Source of the DNA: Saccharopolyspora spinosa NRRL 18395
Lineage (GTDB): Bacteria > Actinomycetota > Actinomycetes > Mycobacteriales > Pseudonocardiaceae
Direction: 5' to 3'
Assembly: GCF_000194155.1 (NCBI RefSeq)
Contig: NZ_GL877878.1
Coordinates: 2,542,004 to 2,606,003, forward strand
Length of the DNA: 64,000 nucleotides
The first letter of the stretch is position 1. Every line of letters begins with the position of its first letter. A program made the translations under genes and the position numbers. The notes under the pieces are model-generated. The model searched no databases and was not told the origin of the DNA. It was given only the letters and a program-made list of their open reading frames with translations. Below are positions 43,241 to 52,007 of this stretch, in pieces.

Positions 43241-45052
43241 GTGCGAGAGTTCAGCGCACCCGCCACGACGACTGTGGCCGAGGACGAGAACCTCACCGAC
43301 ATGGTGTGGGCCAACGCGGAGCGCTTCGGGAGCACCGTGAGCTTCCGACGCCGGGTGGACGGCACCTGGGTCGACGTCACCGCCGCCGACTTCGCCGCGC
43401 AGGTGCTGGCCGTGGCCAAGGGCCTCGTCGCCGCCGGCCTGCAGGCCGGTGACCGGGTCGGGCTGATGTCGCGGACCCGGTACGAGTGGAGCCTGCTGGA
43501 CTTCGCGATCTGGGCGGCCGGCTGCGTCACGGTGCCGATCTACGAAACCTCCGCCGCCGACCAGGTGGAGTGGATCCTCAACGACTCCGGCGCCAGGGCC
43601 GTGATCGTGGAGACCGAGGCGCACCGCGCCGAGGTGGACAAGGTCGTCGACCGGCTCTCCGAGGTCTCCCACGTCTGGCAGATCGAGGGCCCGACCAGTG
43701 GCGGGGCCGCCGGCGCGGTCGACGAGCTGACCGCGCTCGGCGCGGACGTCGACAACCGGGACCTACATCTGCGCCGCCGCGCGGTGCGCGCCGAGGACGT
43801 CGCGACGCTGATCTACACCTCGGGCACCACCGGCCGCCCCAAGGGCTGTGTGCTCACGCACCGCAACATGCTCGCCGAGGTGCGCGCGGACATCGAGGCC
43901 TTCCCGCAGCTGACCCGGCCGGGCAACTCGATGCTGATGTTCCTGCCGATGGCGCACGTGCTGGCCCGCGCGATCACCGTGATGTGCGTGTACGGCAGGG
44001 TCACCCTCGGCCACACCAGCGACGTCAAGGACCTCGTCACCGACCTCAGCTCGTTCCGGCCGACGTTCGTGCTGGCCGTGCCGCGGGTGTTCGAGAAGGT
44101 CTACAACACCGCCAAGCAGAAGGCGCACGGCAGCGGCAAGGGCCGGATCTTCGACCTCGCCGAGGACATCGCGGTCGCCTACAGCCGGGCCGTGGACGAC
44201 GGCGGCGTCGGCTTGGGGCTGAAGCTCAAGCACACGCTGTTCGACAAGCTCGTGTACGGCAAGCTCCGGGCAGCGCTCGGCGGTCGCTGCATCGCGGCGG
44301 TCTCCGGTGGCGCGCCGCTGGGCGAACGGCTCGCGCACTTCTTCCGCGGCGTCGGCGTACCGGTGCTGGAGGGCTACGGGCTCACCGAGACCACCGCCGC
44401 CGCTGCGGTGAACGTGGAGTCCGCGTTCAAGGTCGGCACCGTCGGCAAGCCGGTGGCCGGCACGTCGGTGCGCATCGCCGAGGACGGCGAGGTGCTGATC
44501 AAGGGCGACGTCGTGTTCCGCGAGTACTGGAACAACCCGCTCGCCACCAAGGAGTCCCTCGAGGACGGCTGGTTCCACACGGGCGACCTCGGCTCGCTGG
44601 ACGACGAAGGCTTCCTCAAGATCACCGGCCGCAAGAAGGAGATCATCGTCACCGCGGGCGGCAAGAACGTCGCCCCGGCGGTGCTGGAGGACGCGCTGCG
44701 GGCGCACCCGCTGATCAGCCAGTGCATGGTGGTCGGCGACCAGAAGCCGTTCATCGGCGCGCTGATCACCCTCGACCCGGAGTTCGTGCCGTCCTGGCTG
44801 GCGAACAACGCCCGCCCGGAGAACACCTCGGCGTCCGAGCTGATCGACGACCCAGACCTGCGCGCCGAGGTGCAGAAGGCGGTCGACGAGGCCAACAAGG
44901 CGGTGTCCCGCGCGGAGCAGATCAAGCAGTTCCGCATCTTGCCGCAGGACTTCACGGAGGCCACCGGCGAGCTGACGCCGAGCATGAAGCTCAAGCGCAA
45001 CAAGGTGGCCGAGAACCACGCGACCGAGATCGAAGCCATCTACTCCAAGTAG
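43241..45052 (+). CDS. Long-chain fatty-acid-CoA ligase (FadD15-like)
   Basis: A 603-residue AMP-forming acyl-CoA synthetase. Adenylation motif IYTSGTTGRPKGC is near residue 190, LEGYGLTETTAA is the linker region, and GWFHTGDLG and KITGRKKEIIVTAGGKNVAP are the ATP/AMP and C-terminal hinge motifs. GTG 43241 is chosen for the GGAGGT ribosome site 7 bp upstream; the longer frame back to 43202 has no support. It is syntenic with M. tuberculosis fadD15 (Rv2187). It activates fatty acids for membrane lipid synthesis or degradation. A PimB-type glycosyltransferase that follows in M. tuberculosis is not seen here. Confidence 0.93.
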   Translation: MREFSAPATTTVAEDENLTDMVWANAERFGSTVSFRRRVDGTWVDVTAADFAAQVLAVAKGLVAAGLQAGDRVGLMSRTRYEWSLLDFAIWAAGCVTVPIYETSAADQVEWILNDSGARAVIVETEAHRAEVDKVVDRLSEVSHVWQIEGPTSGGAAGAVDELTALGADVDNRDLHLRRRAVRAEDVATLIYTSGTTGRPKGCVLTHRNMLAEVRADIEAFPQLTRPGNSMLMFLPMAHVLARAITVMCVYGRVTLGHTSDVKDLVTDLSSFRPTFVLAVPRVFEKVYNTAKQKAHGSGKGRIFDLAEDIAVAYSRAVDDGGVGLGLKLKHTLFDKLVYGKLRAALGGRCIAAVSGGAPLGERLAHFFRGVGVPVLEGYGLTETTAAAAVNVESAFKVGTVGKPVAGTSVRIAEDGEVLIKGDVVFREYWNNPLATKESLEDGWFHTGDLGSLDDEGFLKITGRKKEIIVTAGGKNVAPAVLEDALRAHPLISQCMVVGDQKPFIGALITLDPEFVPSWLANNARPENTSASELIDDPDLRAEVQKAVDEANKAVSRAEQIKQFRILPQDFTEATGELTPSMKLKRNKVAENHATEIEAIYSK

Positions 45053-45159
45053 GAGCGCTCGTCCTCGCAGGGCCGCCGGTTTCGCGCGAAATTGCCACCA
45101 CCCCGGGTGAGTTCTCCGAGCGACTTGCTCGCTCTAAGGTGACCTTCGCCTCGAAAAGA

Positions 45160-46461
45160 TCAGCCGAAGGTGTCGGGGAGGTCTGCTCGCCAGTCGACGA
45201 CCAGCTGGTCCTTGGTGAGGCCCGTGGTCTCGCGGAGCGCCTTGTCCACTGTGGTCGGTGAGTTCGAGGCCGCGACGCGGCGGTAGAGGTCCACGAGGCG
45301 TCGTTCGCCGAGGCGTTCGGCGAGATGGCGGACCACCGACCAGGATTGCTGGTACGCCAGGTCCAGGCGTCGTCCGCCCTGGTGGAAGTCGCCGTCGTCG
45401 GGCAGTTTCGCCGGTGGCCCGGTCTCTCGTAGTTGGCGGACCAGGTCCGGGGCGATGTACTTGGGCGCCACCCCGCTACCGCGGTAGCCGACGTAATCCG
45501 CGAAGCCCTCCAGCATCCACATCGGCGCACCGTCCACTGTGTCCGCCCGGGCCGCGATGTGCGTGATCTCGTGCCGCAGAACCACTCTCAGAGCGGTGTC
45601 GGAGAGCTCGCTCGCCGCCTTCGGGTTGAGCACCACGCGCGGGCCCTCCACCCGGCGAGCCGCGACGTCCACCCGATCGGCCACCGCCACCGCCGCGATG
45701 TCGTCCACCGCGAACTCCGGCCCCACCAGCGACCGCAGCTCCTCCCTGGACTCCGGCAGCACCACGCCGACGCGCTGGGACCAGCCCGGACCCCAAATCC
45801 GCGTCACGTCGGCCACGGCGACGTCGAGCTGCCGGGCCACCCGCTCCACCGGCTGCCGGCGGTGGCCGATGACCATTCCGGTGGCGGTGCGCCGCACCTG
45901 GCACAGCCCGAAGTCCCACGGGCCGCGCCAAGCGTTCCCGTGCGCGCCCTCGTCGCCCGCGAGGTACCAGGAACTGCCGCGCCGGGCGAACACGTAGCCG
46001 AGCGGGCGCTGGGTGGGCACGCTGTCCACATCGGTCAGCGCGTAGCGCAGCACCACTCGCGGCGCCCAGGTCTCGTCAGCCTCGGGCACCGGCGGCCGGT
46101 CCCCGGTCGCGCCGTCCAACTGGTAGGCCCACTCGGTGACCGGGATCGTCGCGAGGTTCCGGAAGAGTTCGTGCTGTCGCCGCTGGAAGTCCGGCGGCGA
46201 CTTCGGGTCCACCGTGGCCGCGAACGCCGACTCGTCACCGGAGCGGACCGCGGCGGCCCGCTGCTCCAGCAGGTGCCGCACAGCCACCTCCGGCGGCGAC
46301 GTCGCGACGGTGAACCCAGCCCGCCCGGACACCTGCACCGGCGCGGTGCGCGGAGGTTCCGGCGACGGCAGCGAAAGCGAAGAAATCCCGGCCAGCACGG
46401 CGCCGGCGGCGGCAGCCGCCAGCCACCCCCGATACGTCCCCGGCGCAGGCACAGGGCGCAT
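45160..46461 (-). CDS. Exported peptidase MA-like zinc metalloprotease
   Basis: A 433-residue protein with an N-terminal signal-type segment (GWLAAAAAGAVLAGISSL). Residues 60-190 form a beta-rich domain like SnoaL/NTF2 (EVAVRHLLEQRAAAVRSGDESAFAATVDP). The C-terminal half is a peptidase-MA-like domain with VLRHEITHIAA (HExxH) and the downstream EGFADYVGY glutamate, the gluzincin pattern. ATG 46461 is preferred to the upstream start because it directly precedes the signal segment. Substrate unknown. It lies 100 bp downstream of the NlpC/P60 gene on the same strand, so both may act on the cell wall or envelope proteins. Confidence 0.8.
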   Translation of the reverse strand: MRPVPAPGTYRGWLAAAAAGAVLAGISSLSLPSPEPPRTAPVQVSGRAGFTVATSPPEVAVRHLLEQRAAAVRSGDESAFAATVDPKSPPDFQRRQHELFRNLATIPVTEWAYQLDGATGDRPPVPEADETWAPRVVLRYALTDVDSVPTQRPLGYVFARRGSSWYLAGDEGAHGNAWRGPWDFGLCQVRRTATGMVIGHRRQPVERVARQLDVAVADVTRIWGPGWSQRVGVVLPESREELRSLVGPEFAVDDIAAVAVADRVDVAARRVEGPRVVLNPKAASELSDTALRVVLRHEITHIAARADTVDGAPMWMLEGFADYVGYRGSGVAPKYIAPDLVRQLRETGPPAKLPDDGDFHQGGRRLDLAYQQSWSVVRHLAERLGERRLVDLYRRVAASNSPTTVDKALRETTGLTKDQLVVDWRADLPDTFG

Positions 46462-46560
46462 GGTATTCCCGATCACATCGGCGGACCCGTGGCCCCCCGA
46501 CACACTTCCGGGGCCGGCATTTCTTCGTGGTGCCGGCCCCGGAAGTCGCGTGGTGCAGGC

Positions 46561-47619
46561 TCAGCCCGCGATTCGTCGGATCGCCGTAACCGGGCCGATC
46601 TTCTTGTAGTCGGCCACCTTGACGACATCGCCCTCGGTGGGGGCGTGCACCGCCTTGCCGTTGCCGATGTACATGGCGACGTGGCTGACCGGGCTGTAGA
46701 AGAAGATCAGATCGCCCGGCTTGAGGTCGCTGGCGGAGACGCTACGGCCCTCGCCGACCTGGGTCTTGGTCGAGCCGCCGATGGTCACGCCGGCATTCTT
46801 GTAGGCCCAGTAGGTCAACCCGGAGCAGTCGAAGGTCGACGGCCCCTTCGCGCCCCACACGTAGCTCGAGCCCTGCTTGCTCAGCGCGGCGTTCACCGCG
46901 GCGACCGCCGCACCGGCACCGCCGATCGAGCCGACGCCCGTCTCGCCGTCGGACTTCAGCGAGTCGCGGTCCGCACTGCTGAGCTCGTTGTAGCGCTGCC
47001 TGGCCTTAGCGATCTGGTCCTGCATCGCCTTGGTCTTCTGGTCCAGGTCTTCGGCGATGCGCGCGGCATCCGCCTCGGCCTGCACGGCGCGGTTGCGGGC
47101 GTCCTGCGCGGCGTGCTCGGCGGTTTCCGCCTGCTGCCGCGCCGAGGACACCGCCTTGACCGCGTCGTTGTTGTCCTTGGCCAGCACGTCCAGCGCGGAC
47201 GCGCGGTCCAGGAAGTCGTCCGGGGTTTCGCTCACAAGCAGCGCCGACAGCTTGTTCAGCCGGGCACCCTGGTAGGAGGCGTGGGTGAGCTGGTCGACCT
47301 TGCCGCGGAACCGCTACCGCTCTTCCTCGGCGCGGGCCTGGTTGGCGACCTGCTCGGCCTGACCGGCCTCCTGGTTCGCGCGGTCCAGCTCGTCTTTCTT
47401 GGCGTTGTGGTCGTCTTCGGCCTTCTTGGCGTCTTCGGTGAGCTGCTCGGCCTGGTGCTGGAGCTCCTGGACCTGCTTGGCCGCGTCCGAGGCGTTGTTA
47501 GGGAGTTGCGGGTCTGCGAGTGCCGGCCCGGAGGTCATACCAACGACGGCTGCGACCGCGGTTGCGGCCAGGGCACCTCGCAAAGAGCGCTTAAGTCGGT
47601 GCGACTCCACGTCGCGCAC
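46561..47619 (-). pseudogene. NlpC/P60 peptidoglycan hydrolase gene interrupted by an in-frame TAG
   Basis: Read through, this is a 352-residue secreted hydrolase of the Rv2190c (RipC-like) type. It has a signal peptide (GALAATAVAAVVGMTSGPALA), a long coiled coil, then an NlpC/P60 domain with the catalytic Cys in STFDCSGLTYWAYK and His in VSHVAMYIG. A TAG codon at 47314-47316 follows AEEER and breaks the coiled coil after 101 codons. The same frame continues with RFRGKVDQLTHASYQGARL, so only one base seems changed (CAG or TGG to TAG). A GTG at 47235 could restart, but the product would lack a signal peptide. It could be true loss, readthrough or a sequencing error. Confidence 0.82.
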
Positions 47620-47990
47620 TGCTCCTTCGTCTCCACCCGCTTACCGCCCGGTTGCCCCCTGCCCGGCGCGGCCCGACTCCCCGACAAGTCGATGCAGCGG
47701 TGCCCCGCAGGCCGCCCGGTCTGGGCAACTGATCGCCACGAGGTCCCGAGTAGGTTACGAAAGGTGAGCCGCAACGTCCAGAAGCGGGTCGAAAAAATTG
47801 TGCACCGATGCACAAGACCTCTAACGGAGGAGAGTCATGCGCTCACGGTGACGAATCTTGCGGCTTAACTACCTGGAATAGCGACGAAAAAATCCGCTCG
47901 GTAGGGAGATCCGGGACAACTCGGTGATCGATTATGAGATCGGCCACGTACCCACCGAATCGCCAGGCGGTCGGTTGCATCGGCAAGCTG
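47620..47990. other. Intergenic region upstream of the NlpC/P60 gene
   Basis: A 371-bp stretch without a credible gene. It holds the symmetric site at 47798-47815. It also has a + strand GGAGGAGAGTC ribosome-like site followed by only a four-codon frame (ATG 47837). I see no convincing riboswitch fold. Confidence 0.45.
47798..47815. promoter_or_regulatory. Symmetric operator-like site (CRP/GlxR-type)
   Basis: TTGTGCACCGATGCACAA is a perfect 7-4-7 inverted repeat. It resembles CRP/FNR-family sites (TGTG-N8-CACA), though consensus TGTGA is TGTGC here. It lies about 180 bp upstream of the NlpC/P60 gene start. Confidence 0.4.
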
Positions 47991-49367
47991 CTAGACCCGG
48001 TTCAGCCGAGCCAGCAACATCGCGGACGAAACGGCATAAGCACCCCGCCGGCGGACGGAGGTGACCACGGCCCGGTCCGAGGTCGCCACCACGACTTGAC
48101 GCCCCTTCGGTTCGGCGGAGACGAGATCCCGGATGACGTCGTCGGCCTGCACCCCGGCCTCGCTGAACAACACCCGGACGCCGCGCGGCCCGGCGGTCGG
48201 CACCGCCAGCACGTCGGCGCCGTCGAAAACCACGGTGACCTCCGCGCCAGTCCGCGCCGACAACGCGGCCAACTGGTGTGCCAACCGATCCCGCTGATCG
48301 GAAAGCGGCAATTCCGGATATCCGGTCTTGGTCACGTTGTAGCCGTCGACGATCAGATGCACGGCGGGCAACGCCAACAACCGGTCCAACGAGGCGACGT
48401 CCGGCACCTCGCCGGTCGCGCCGGAATGCGCGCGCACCCGCTGCACGACGTCCGCGGGCCGCGGCCCGCTCCCGCTCGCCCCGAGCTCGCGCCGCAGGCC
48501 GCCTACGGCGCCCTCCAGCGTGTCCAGCAGCAGCGCCAGCCGCACCTCGTCGCCCTGACGGGCTTCTCGGGCGGACTGCCGCGCGACCTCCACCTCGGCG
48601 CTCGCGCGCTCCGCGCGCCGTCGCTCGTCCTGCGCTCGCGTCCGCTCGCGGTCCCGCTCCGCGGCGATCTCCCCGAGCGCAGCCTCGCGCTCCGCGCGGA
48701 CCTTCTCCAGCTCGCTGCGCGCGTGCACCGCGGCGTCCTTGGCTTCCTTGAGACGCACGCCCTGCTCCCGCAGGCGCTTGCGCAGCCGGTCCGCCTCCGC
48801 GCTGTTCTCGCCACCTACCCGGTCGGCGATCTGCTTGGCTTCGGTGAGTTCGCCGCGCAGCCGCTCGACGTCGGCGGTCAGCCGTTCGACTCGCGCCATC
48901 GCGGAGTCGCGTTCGGCTCGCAGTTGGCCATGTTCGGTGCGAAACGCGATCAGGTCCACGTAGTGCGGCGCAATCGGCGAGCCGAGCAGCACGACGGCCG
49001 CGGCGACCGCGACCGGGTCGGTGTCGTCGAGGGCGAGCGCCCCGGGGCGGTGGTTGCGGCACCAGTCCACAACGGCGGTGTGGAACACCCCGGAGTCGCG
49101 CAGCGCAGCGATCAACACAGGTTGGCCCAGCTTGGCCCGCTTGGCGGGGGCGAAGCGGACCACCGGGCGAAGCTGGCCCGGCACGTCCGACGCGCGCATC
49201 TCGTCCAGTGCGCCGGCAGCGAGTTCCGCCAGCCGGAGACGCAGCGGGCCGGGCAGCGCGTCCCAGTCGATCGGCGGGCCACCACCGGCCTGCTGCGCAC
49301 TGTCCACAGCAGACTCGTCGGGGGTGGGGGTATCGGCTGACCCCGGCTTCGGCGGTACCACCCCCAC
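47991..49367 (-). CDS. NYN/PIN-like domain protein with long coiled coil
   Basis: A 458-residue cytoplasmic protein. The N-terminal 140 residues are an alpha-helical region of unknown function. Residues about 145-270 are a charged coiled coil (RAERDSAMARVERLTADVERL and similar). The last 120 residues are a YacP/NYN-type PIN-fold nuclease domain with acidic residues in HLIVDGYNVTKTG, VTVVFDGAD and VVATSDRAVV. The NYN family cuts RNA; a role in RNA turnover is inferred. Start ATG 49367. It is divergent from the exonuclease-UvrC gene, with an IS-like relic between them. Confidence 0.85.
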   Translation of the reverse strand: MGVVPPKPGSADTPTPDESAVDSAQQAGGGPPIDWDALPGPLRLRLAELAAGALDEMRASDVPGQLRPVVRFAPAKRAKLGQPVLIAALRDSGVFHTAVVDWCRNHRPGALALDDTDPVAVAAAVVLLGSPIAPHYVDLIAFRTEHGQLRAERDSAMARVERLTADVERLRGELTEAKQIADRVGGENSAEADRLRKRLREQGVRLKEAKDAAVHARSELEKVRAEREAALGEIAAERDRERTRAQDERRRAERASAEVEVARQSAREARQGDEVRLALLLDTLEGAVGGLRRELGASGSGPRPADVVQRVRAHSGATGEVPDVASLDRLLALPAVHLIVDGYNVTKTGYPELPLSDQRDRLAHQLAALSARTGAEVTVVFDGADVLAVPTAGPRGVRVLFSEAGVQADDVIRDLVSAEPKGRQVVVATSDRAVVTSVRRRGAYAVSSAMLLARLNRV

Positions 49368-49402
49368 AGGCTAACGGCCGGGGTGCCGGAATCCCGCATC
49401 CA

Positions 49403-49720
49403 CCGACCCTGTTGCGGTAGCAGGACGTAACTCGAACCCTCCCCCGCATCAAAGGAGGGATTCCCGGCTCTCGCTGCCGCTCGCTGCCTGACCGCTGGGC
49501 GAGCAGCCTGGTCTGCCACGATCAACGCCAGCCGGGTCGGAACCGGCCCGGTTTCCCCAGAAGGCAAAAGGTTGTTGTGCTGGCTTGGTTCTCGCTCAGC
49601 GCGCCGATGACCTTGCCAATCGCCTGGTCGCCTCGTGCACAGACTTGACGCGTTTCCTCCCCGGCCTGACTGAAGACCGGGGCGATCACCGGTCCTGTCG
49701 GTAGCGGGACGTAACTTGAG
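49403..49720. mobile_element. IS200/IS605-like relic flanked by a 30-bp direct repeat
   Basis: Two imperfect direct repeats with the shared core GGTAGC-R-GGACGTAACT lie at 49403-49434 and 49689-49719. On the minus strand each is near a hairpin typical of TnpB-element right ends. One is CCCCGG/CCGGGG followed by GGGGAGG and, further on, GTCAAG (about 49650-49684). The other is CCCTCC/GGAGGG with GGGGGAGG then TTCGAG (about 49433-49465). No transposase or TnpB frame remains. The right repeat sits directly before the ATG of the exonuclease-UvrC gene. Confidence 0.5.
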
Positions 49721-49725
49721 CGCCG

Positions 49726-51444
49726 ATGTCCGCGCACCCGCAACTGTCCTTCGACGAGCTCCTCGCCACCGAGGAAGTCCCGCTGCACGAGGTGACCTTC
49801 GTCGTCGTCGACCTGGAGACCACCGGTGGTGACCGCGACGGGGATGCGGTCACCGAGATCGGTGCCGTCAAGGTCCGCGGTGGCGAAGTGCTCGGCGAGT
49901 TCGCGACGCTGGTGAACCCGGATCGCGGCATTCCGCCCTCGATCGTGTCGATCACCGGCATCACCGAGGCGATGGTCGTCGACGCGCCCCGCTTCGACGC
50001 GGTGCTGCCGGCCTTCCTGGAGTTCTGCCGCGGCAGCGTGCTGGTGGCGCACAATGCCCCGTTCGACATCGGGTTCCTCCGCTCCAACTGCGAGCGGCTC
50101 GGTCTGCGGTGGCCGAAGCCGCAGGTGGTGGACACCGTTCGGCTGTCCCGCCGGGTGCTGACCCGCGACGAGACGCCCAACCACAAGCTCGGCACGCTGG
50201 CGCGGGTGCTCAACGCCCGCACCGTTCCCGTGCACCGCGCGCTGGACGACGCTCGCGCCACGGTCGACGTGCTGCACGCCCTGCTGGAGCGCGTCGGTCC
50301 GCTCGGGGTGCGGACGCTGGAAGACCTGCTCGGCCACCTGCCGGACGTCACACCGCAGCAGCGGCGCAAGCGCGGCCTCGCCGACGGTCTGCCGAACTCA
50401 CCGGGCGTCTACCTGTTCCGCGGCCCGAAGGATGAGGTGCTCTACGTCGGCACCGCGACCGACCTCCGGCGGCGGGTCCGGCAGTACTTCACCGCCGGGG
50501 AGCGGCGCAGCCGGATCAAGGAGATGGTGCTGATCTCCGAGCGGGTCGACCACGTGGTGTGCGCTCACCCGCTGGAGGCGGAGGTCCGGGAACTGCGGCT
50601 GCTCGCCGCGCACCAGCCGCGCTACAACCGGCGTTCGAAGTTCCCGCAGCGCGCCTGGTGGGTGGTGCTGACCGACGAACCGTTCCCGCGCCTGTCGGTG
50701 GTCCGGATCCCGAAACCCGATGCGCTGGGCCCGTTCAGCTCCCGCCAAGCCGCCGCCGACGCCGTCGAGGCGCTCCAGTCCGCCACGACCGTGCGGCGGT
50801 GCGCTGAACGCATCTCGGCGCGCGAACCCAGCGGCCGGCCTTGCGCCCTGTACGAGCTGAAGCGCTGCGGCGCGCCCTGTGCGGGCCGTCAGAGCGCCGA
50901 GGAGTACGAGCCCGCAGTGATCTCCATCCGGGACGTCATCCGCGGCCGCAGCGCCGATCTGCTGGATCGGCTGCGCGACGAGCTCGACCGGCTGTCCGCC
51001 GCGCAACGCTTCGAAGACGCCTCCGTGCACCGCGACCAACTGGCAGCGCTCGTGCGCTCGCTGGACCGCGGGCACCGCCTGGCCGCCCTGACCAGCGTGC
51101 CCGAGCTCGTAGCGGCCCGGCCGGACGGCCGAGGCGGCTGGCACCTGTCGGTAATCCGGCACGGGCGACTCGCCGCCGCTGGCACCGCTCGGCGCGGCGT
51201 CCCGCCGATGCCGATCGTGGATCTGCTGCAGGCGTCGGCGGAGACCGTGATCCCCGGTGCGGGACCGCTGCACGGCACGACCGCCGACGAGGCACGGGTC
51301 GTCTACCGCTGGCTGACCACCGGCGGCACCCGCATGGTCCGCTGCAGCATCCCGTGGGCCGAACCGGCGAACGCCGCGGGTTCCTGGCGCGCCTGGTTGG
51401 AGAAGGCGACCACTGGCCGCACCCCCTACGCCGCGATCAACTGA
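49726..51444 (+). CDS. DEDDh exonuclease fused to UvrC-like GIY-YIG region
   Basis: A 572-residue fusion, the orthologue of M. tuberculosis Rv2191 by architecture and place. Residues 24-190 are a DnaQ-type 3'-5' exonuclease: VVVDLETTG (D30, E32), AHNAPFDIGFL, and VPVHRALDDARATVDVL. Residues 222-310 are a GIY-YIG endonuclease (PGVYLFRGPKDEVLYVGTATDLRRRV). A UvrC-like Cys-containing and coiled region follows (CALYELKRCGAPCAGR, then the UVR-like AAQRFEDASVHRDQLAALV). The UvrC RNase H and HhH domains are absent. A role in DNA repair is inferred. Start ATG 49726. Confidence 0.92.
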   Translation: MSAHPQLSFDELLATEEVPLHEVTFVVVDLETTGGDRDGDAVTEIGAVKVRGGEVLGEFATLVNPDRGIPPSIVSITGITEAMVVDAPRFDAVLPAFLEFCRGSVLVAHNAPFDIGFLRSNCERLGLRWPKPQVVDTVRLSRRVLTRDETPNHKLGTLARVLNARTVPVHRALDDARATVDVLHALLERVGPLGVRTLEDLLGHLPDVTPQQRRKRGLADGLPNSPGVYLFRGPKDEVLYVGTATDLRRRVRQYFTAGERRSRIKEMVLISERVDHVVCAHPLEAEVRELRLLAAHQPRYNRRSKFPQRAWWVVLTDEPFPRLSVVRIPKPDALGPFSSRQAAADAVEALQSATTVRRCAERISAREPSGRPCALYELKRCGAPCAGRQSAEEYEPAVISIRDVIRGRSADLLDRLRDELDRLSAAQRFEDASVHRDQLAALVRSLDRGHRLAALTSVPELVAARPDGRGGWHLSVIRHGRLAAAGTARRGVPPMPIVDLLQASAETVIPGAGPLHGTTADEARVVYRWLTTGGTRMVRCSIPWAEPANAAGSWRAWLEKATTGRTPYAAIN

Positions 51445-51487
51445 AGGTCGCGGCCACCTGCCAGCGGAACCAACGCGCCTGGAGCCG

Positions 51488-51913
51488 TCAGCCCGTCATG
51501 TCGAGGCTGGCGATCACCTTGGTCGGCCGGATCCGGACCACCAGCTCGCCCGGCACCCCGTTGCGGCGGCCGAACTCCTCGGCCCGGTCCCGTCCCATGT
51601 AGCGGCCACCGATCTCGGTCGCCGTGCGCAGCAGCTCGGCGGGATCCTCCGAGAGCTCCGCGATGCCCTGCACCTGTACGAAGGCGAACGGCGGCTCGGG
51701 CAGGTCCGCGCACAGCGCGACCCGCGGATCGCGGGCGATCGCGCGGCCCTTCGCAGTGTTCTTGCCGGTGTTGAACACCACATCACCGTCGTCCAGCACG
51801 AACCACACCGGCGCGACCAGCGGTCGCCCGTCGCTCGCGGTGAAACCAAGCATGCCGGTGCGGGTGCCCGCTTCGAGGAAGGCACGGACCTCCGGATCGT
51901 TGATCGATGTCAC
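51488..51913 (-). CDS. PPOX-class F420-dependent oxidoreductase-like protein
   Basis: A 141-residue split-barrel protein of the pyridoxamine phosphate oxidase superfamily. TRTGMLGFTASDGRPLVAPVWFVLDDGDVVFNTGKNTAKGRAIARDPRVAL is the typical cofactor-binding start, and GVPGELVVRIRPTKVIAS is the usual end in F420-type members. The substrate is unknown. It is unlike the other PPOX protein in the window (30431-30907) in length and ending, so they are not recent copies. Start GTG 51913. It is convergent with the exonuclease-UvrC gene. Confidence 0.84.
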   Translation of the reverse strand: MTSINDPEVRAFLEAGTRTGMLGFTASDGRPLVAPVWFVLDDGDVVFNTGKNTAKGRAIARDPRVALCADLPEPPFAFVQVQGIAELSEDPAELLRTATEIGGRYMGRDRAEEFGRRNGVPGELVVRIRPTKVIASLDMTG

Positions 51914-51962
51914 GTGGGCAACCGTAGTGGGCCCGCCACCGCCTCGCGATCCCGGAAAACGA

Positions 51963-51995
51963 CGAGGCCCGGCACCCCTCGGGGGCCGGGCCTCG
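51963..51995. terminator. Hairpin downstream of qcrB
   Basis: CGAGGCCCGGC and GCCGGGCCTCG pair perfectly around an 11-nt loop, 13 bp past the qcrB stop (minus strand). Likely end of the ctaE-qcrCAB transcript. Confidence 0.75.
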
Positions 51996-52007
51996 ATCGA
52001 ACCGCGC

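Noticed and set aside
47620..47780. Possible c-di-AMP (ydaO-type) riboswitch upstream of the NlpC/P60 gene
   Set aside because: Such riboswitches often precede actinobacterial wall hydrolase genes, and the strand is rich in GGG/CCC words, but I could not find the conserved paired core, so no call is made. A covariance-model scan would decide.
47831..47851. Tiny frame behind a strong GGAGGAGAG ribosome-like site on the + strand
   Set aside because: It encodes only four residues and no gene follows on that strand for nearly 2 kb, so a leader peptide has nothing to control.
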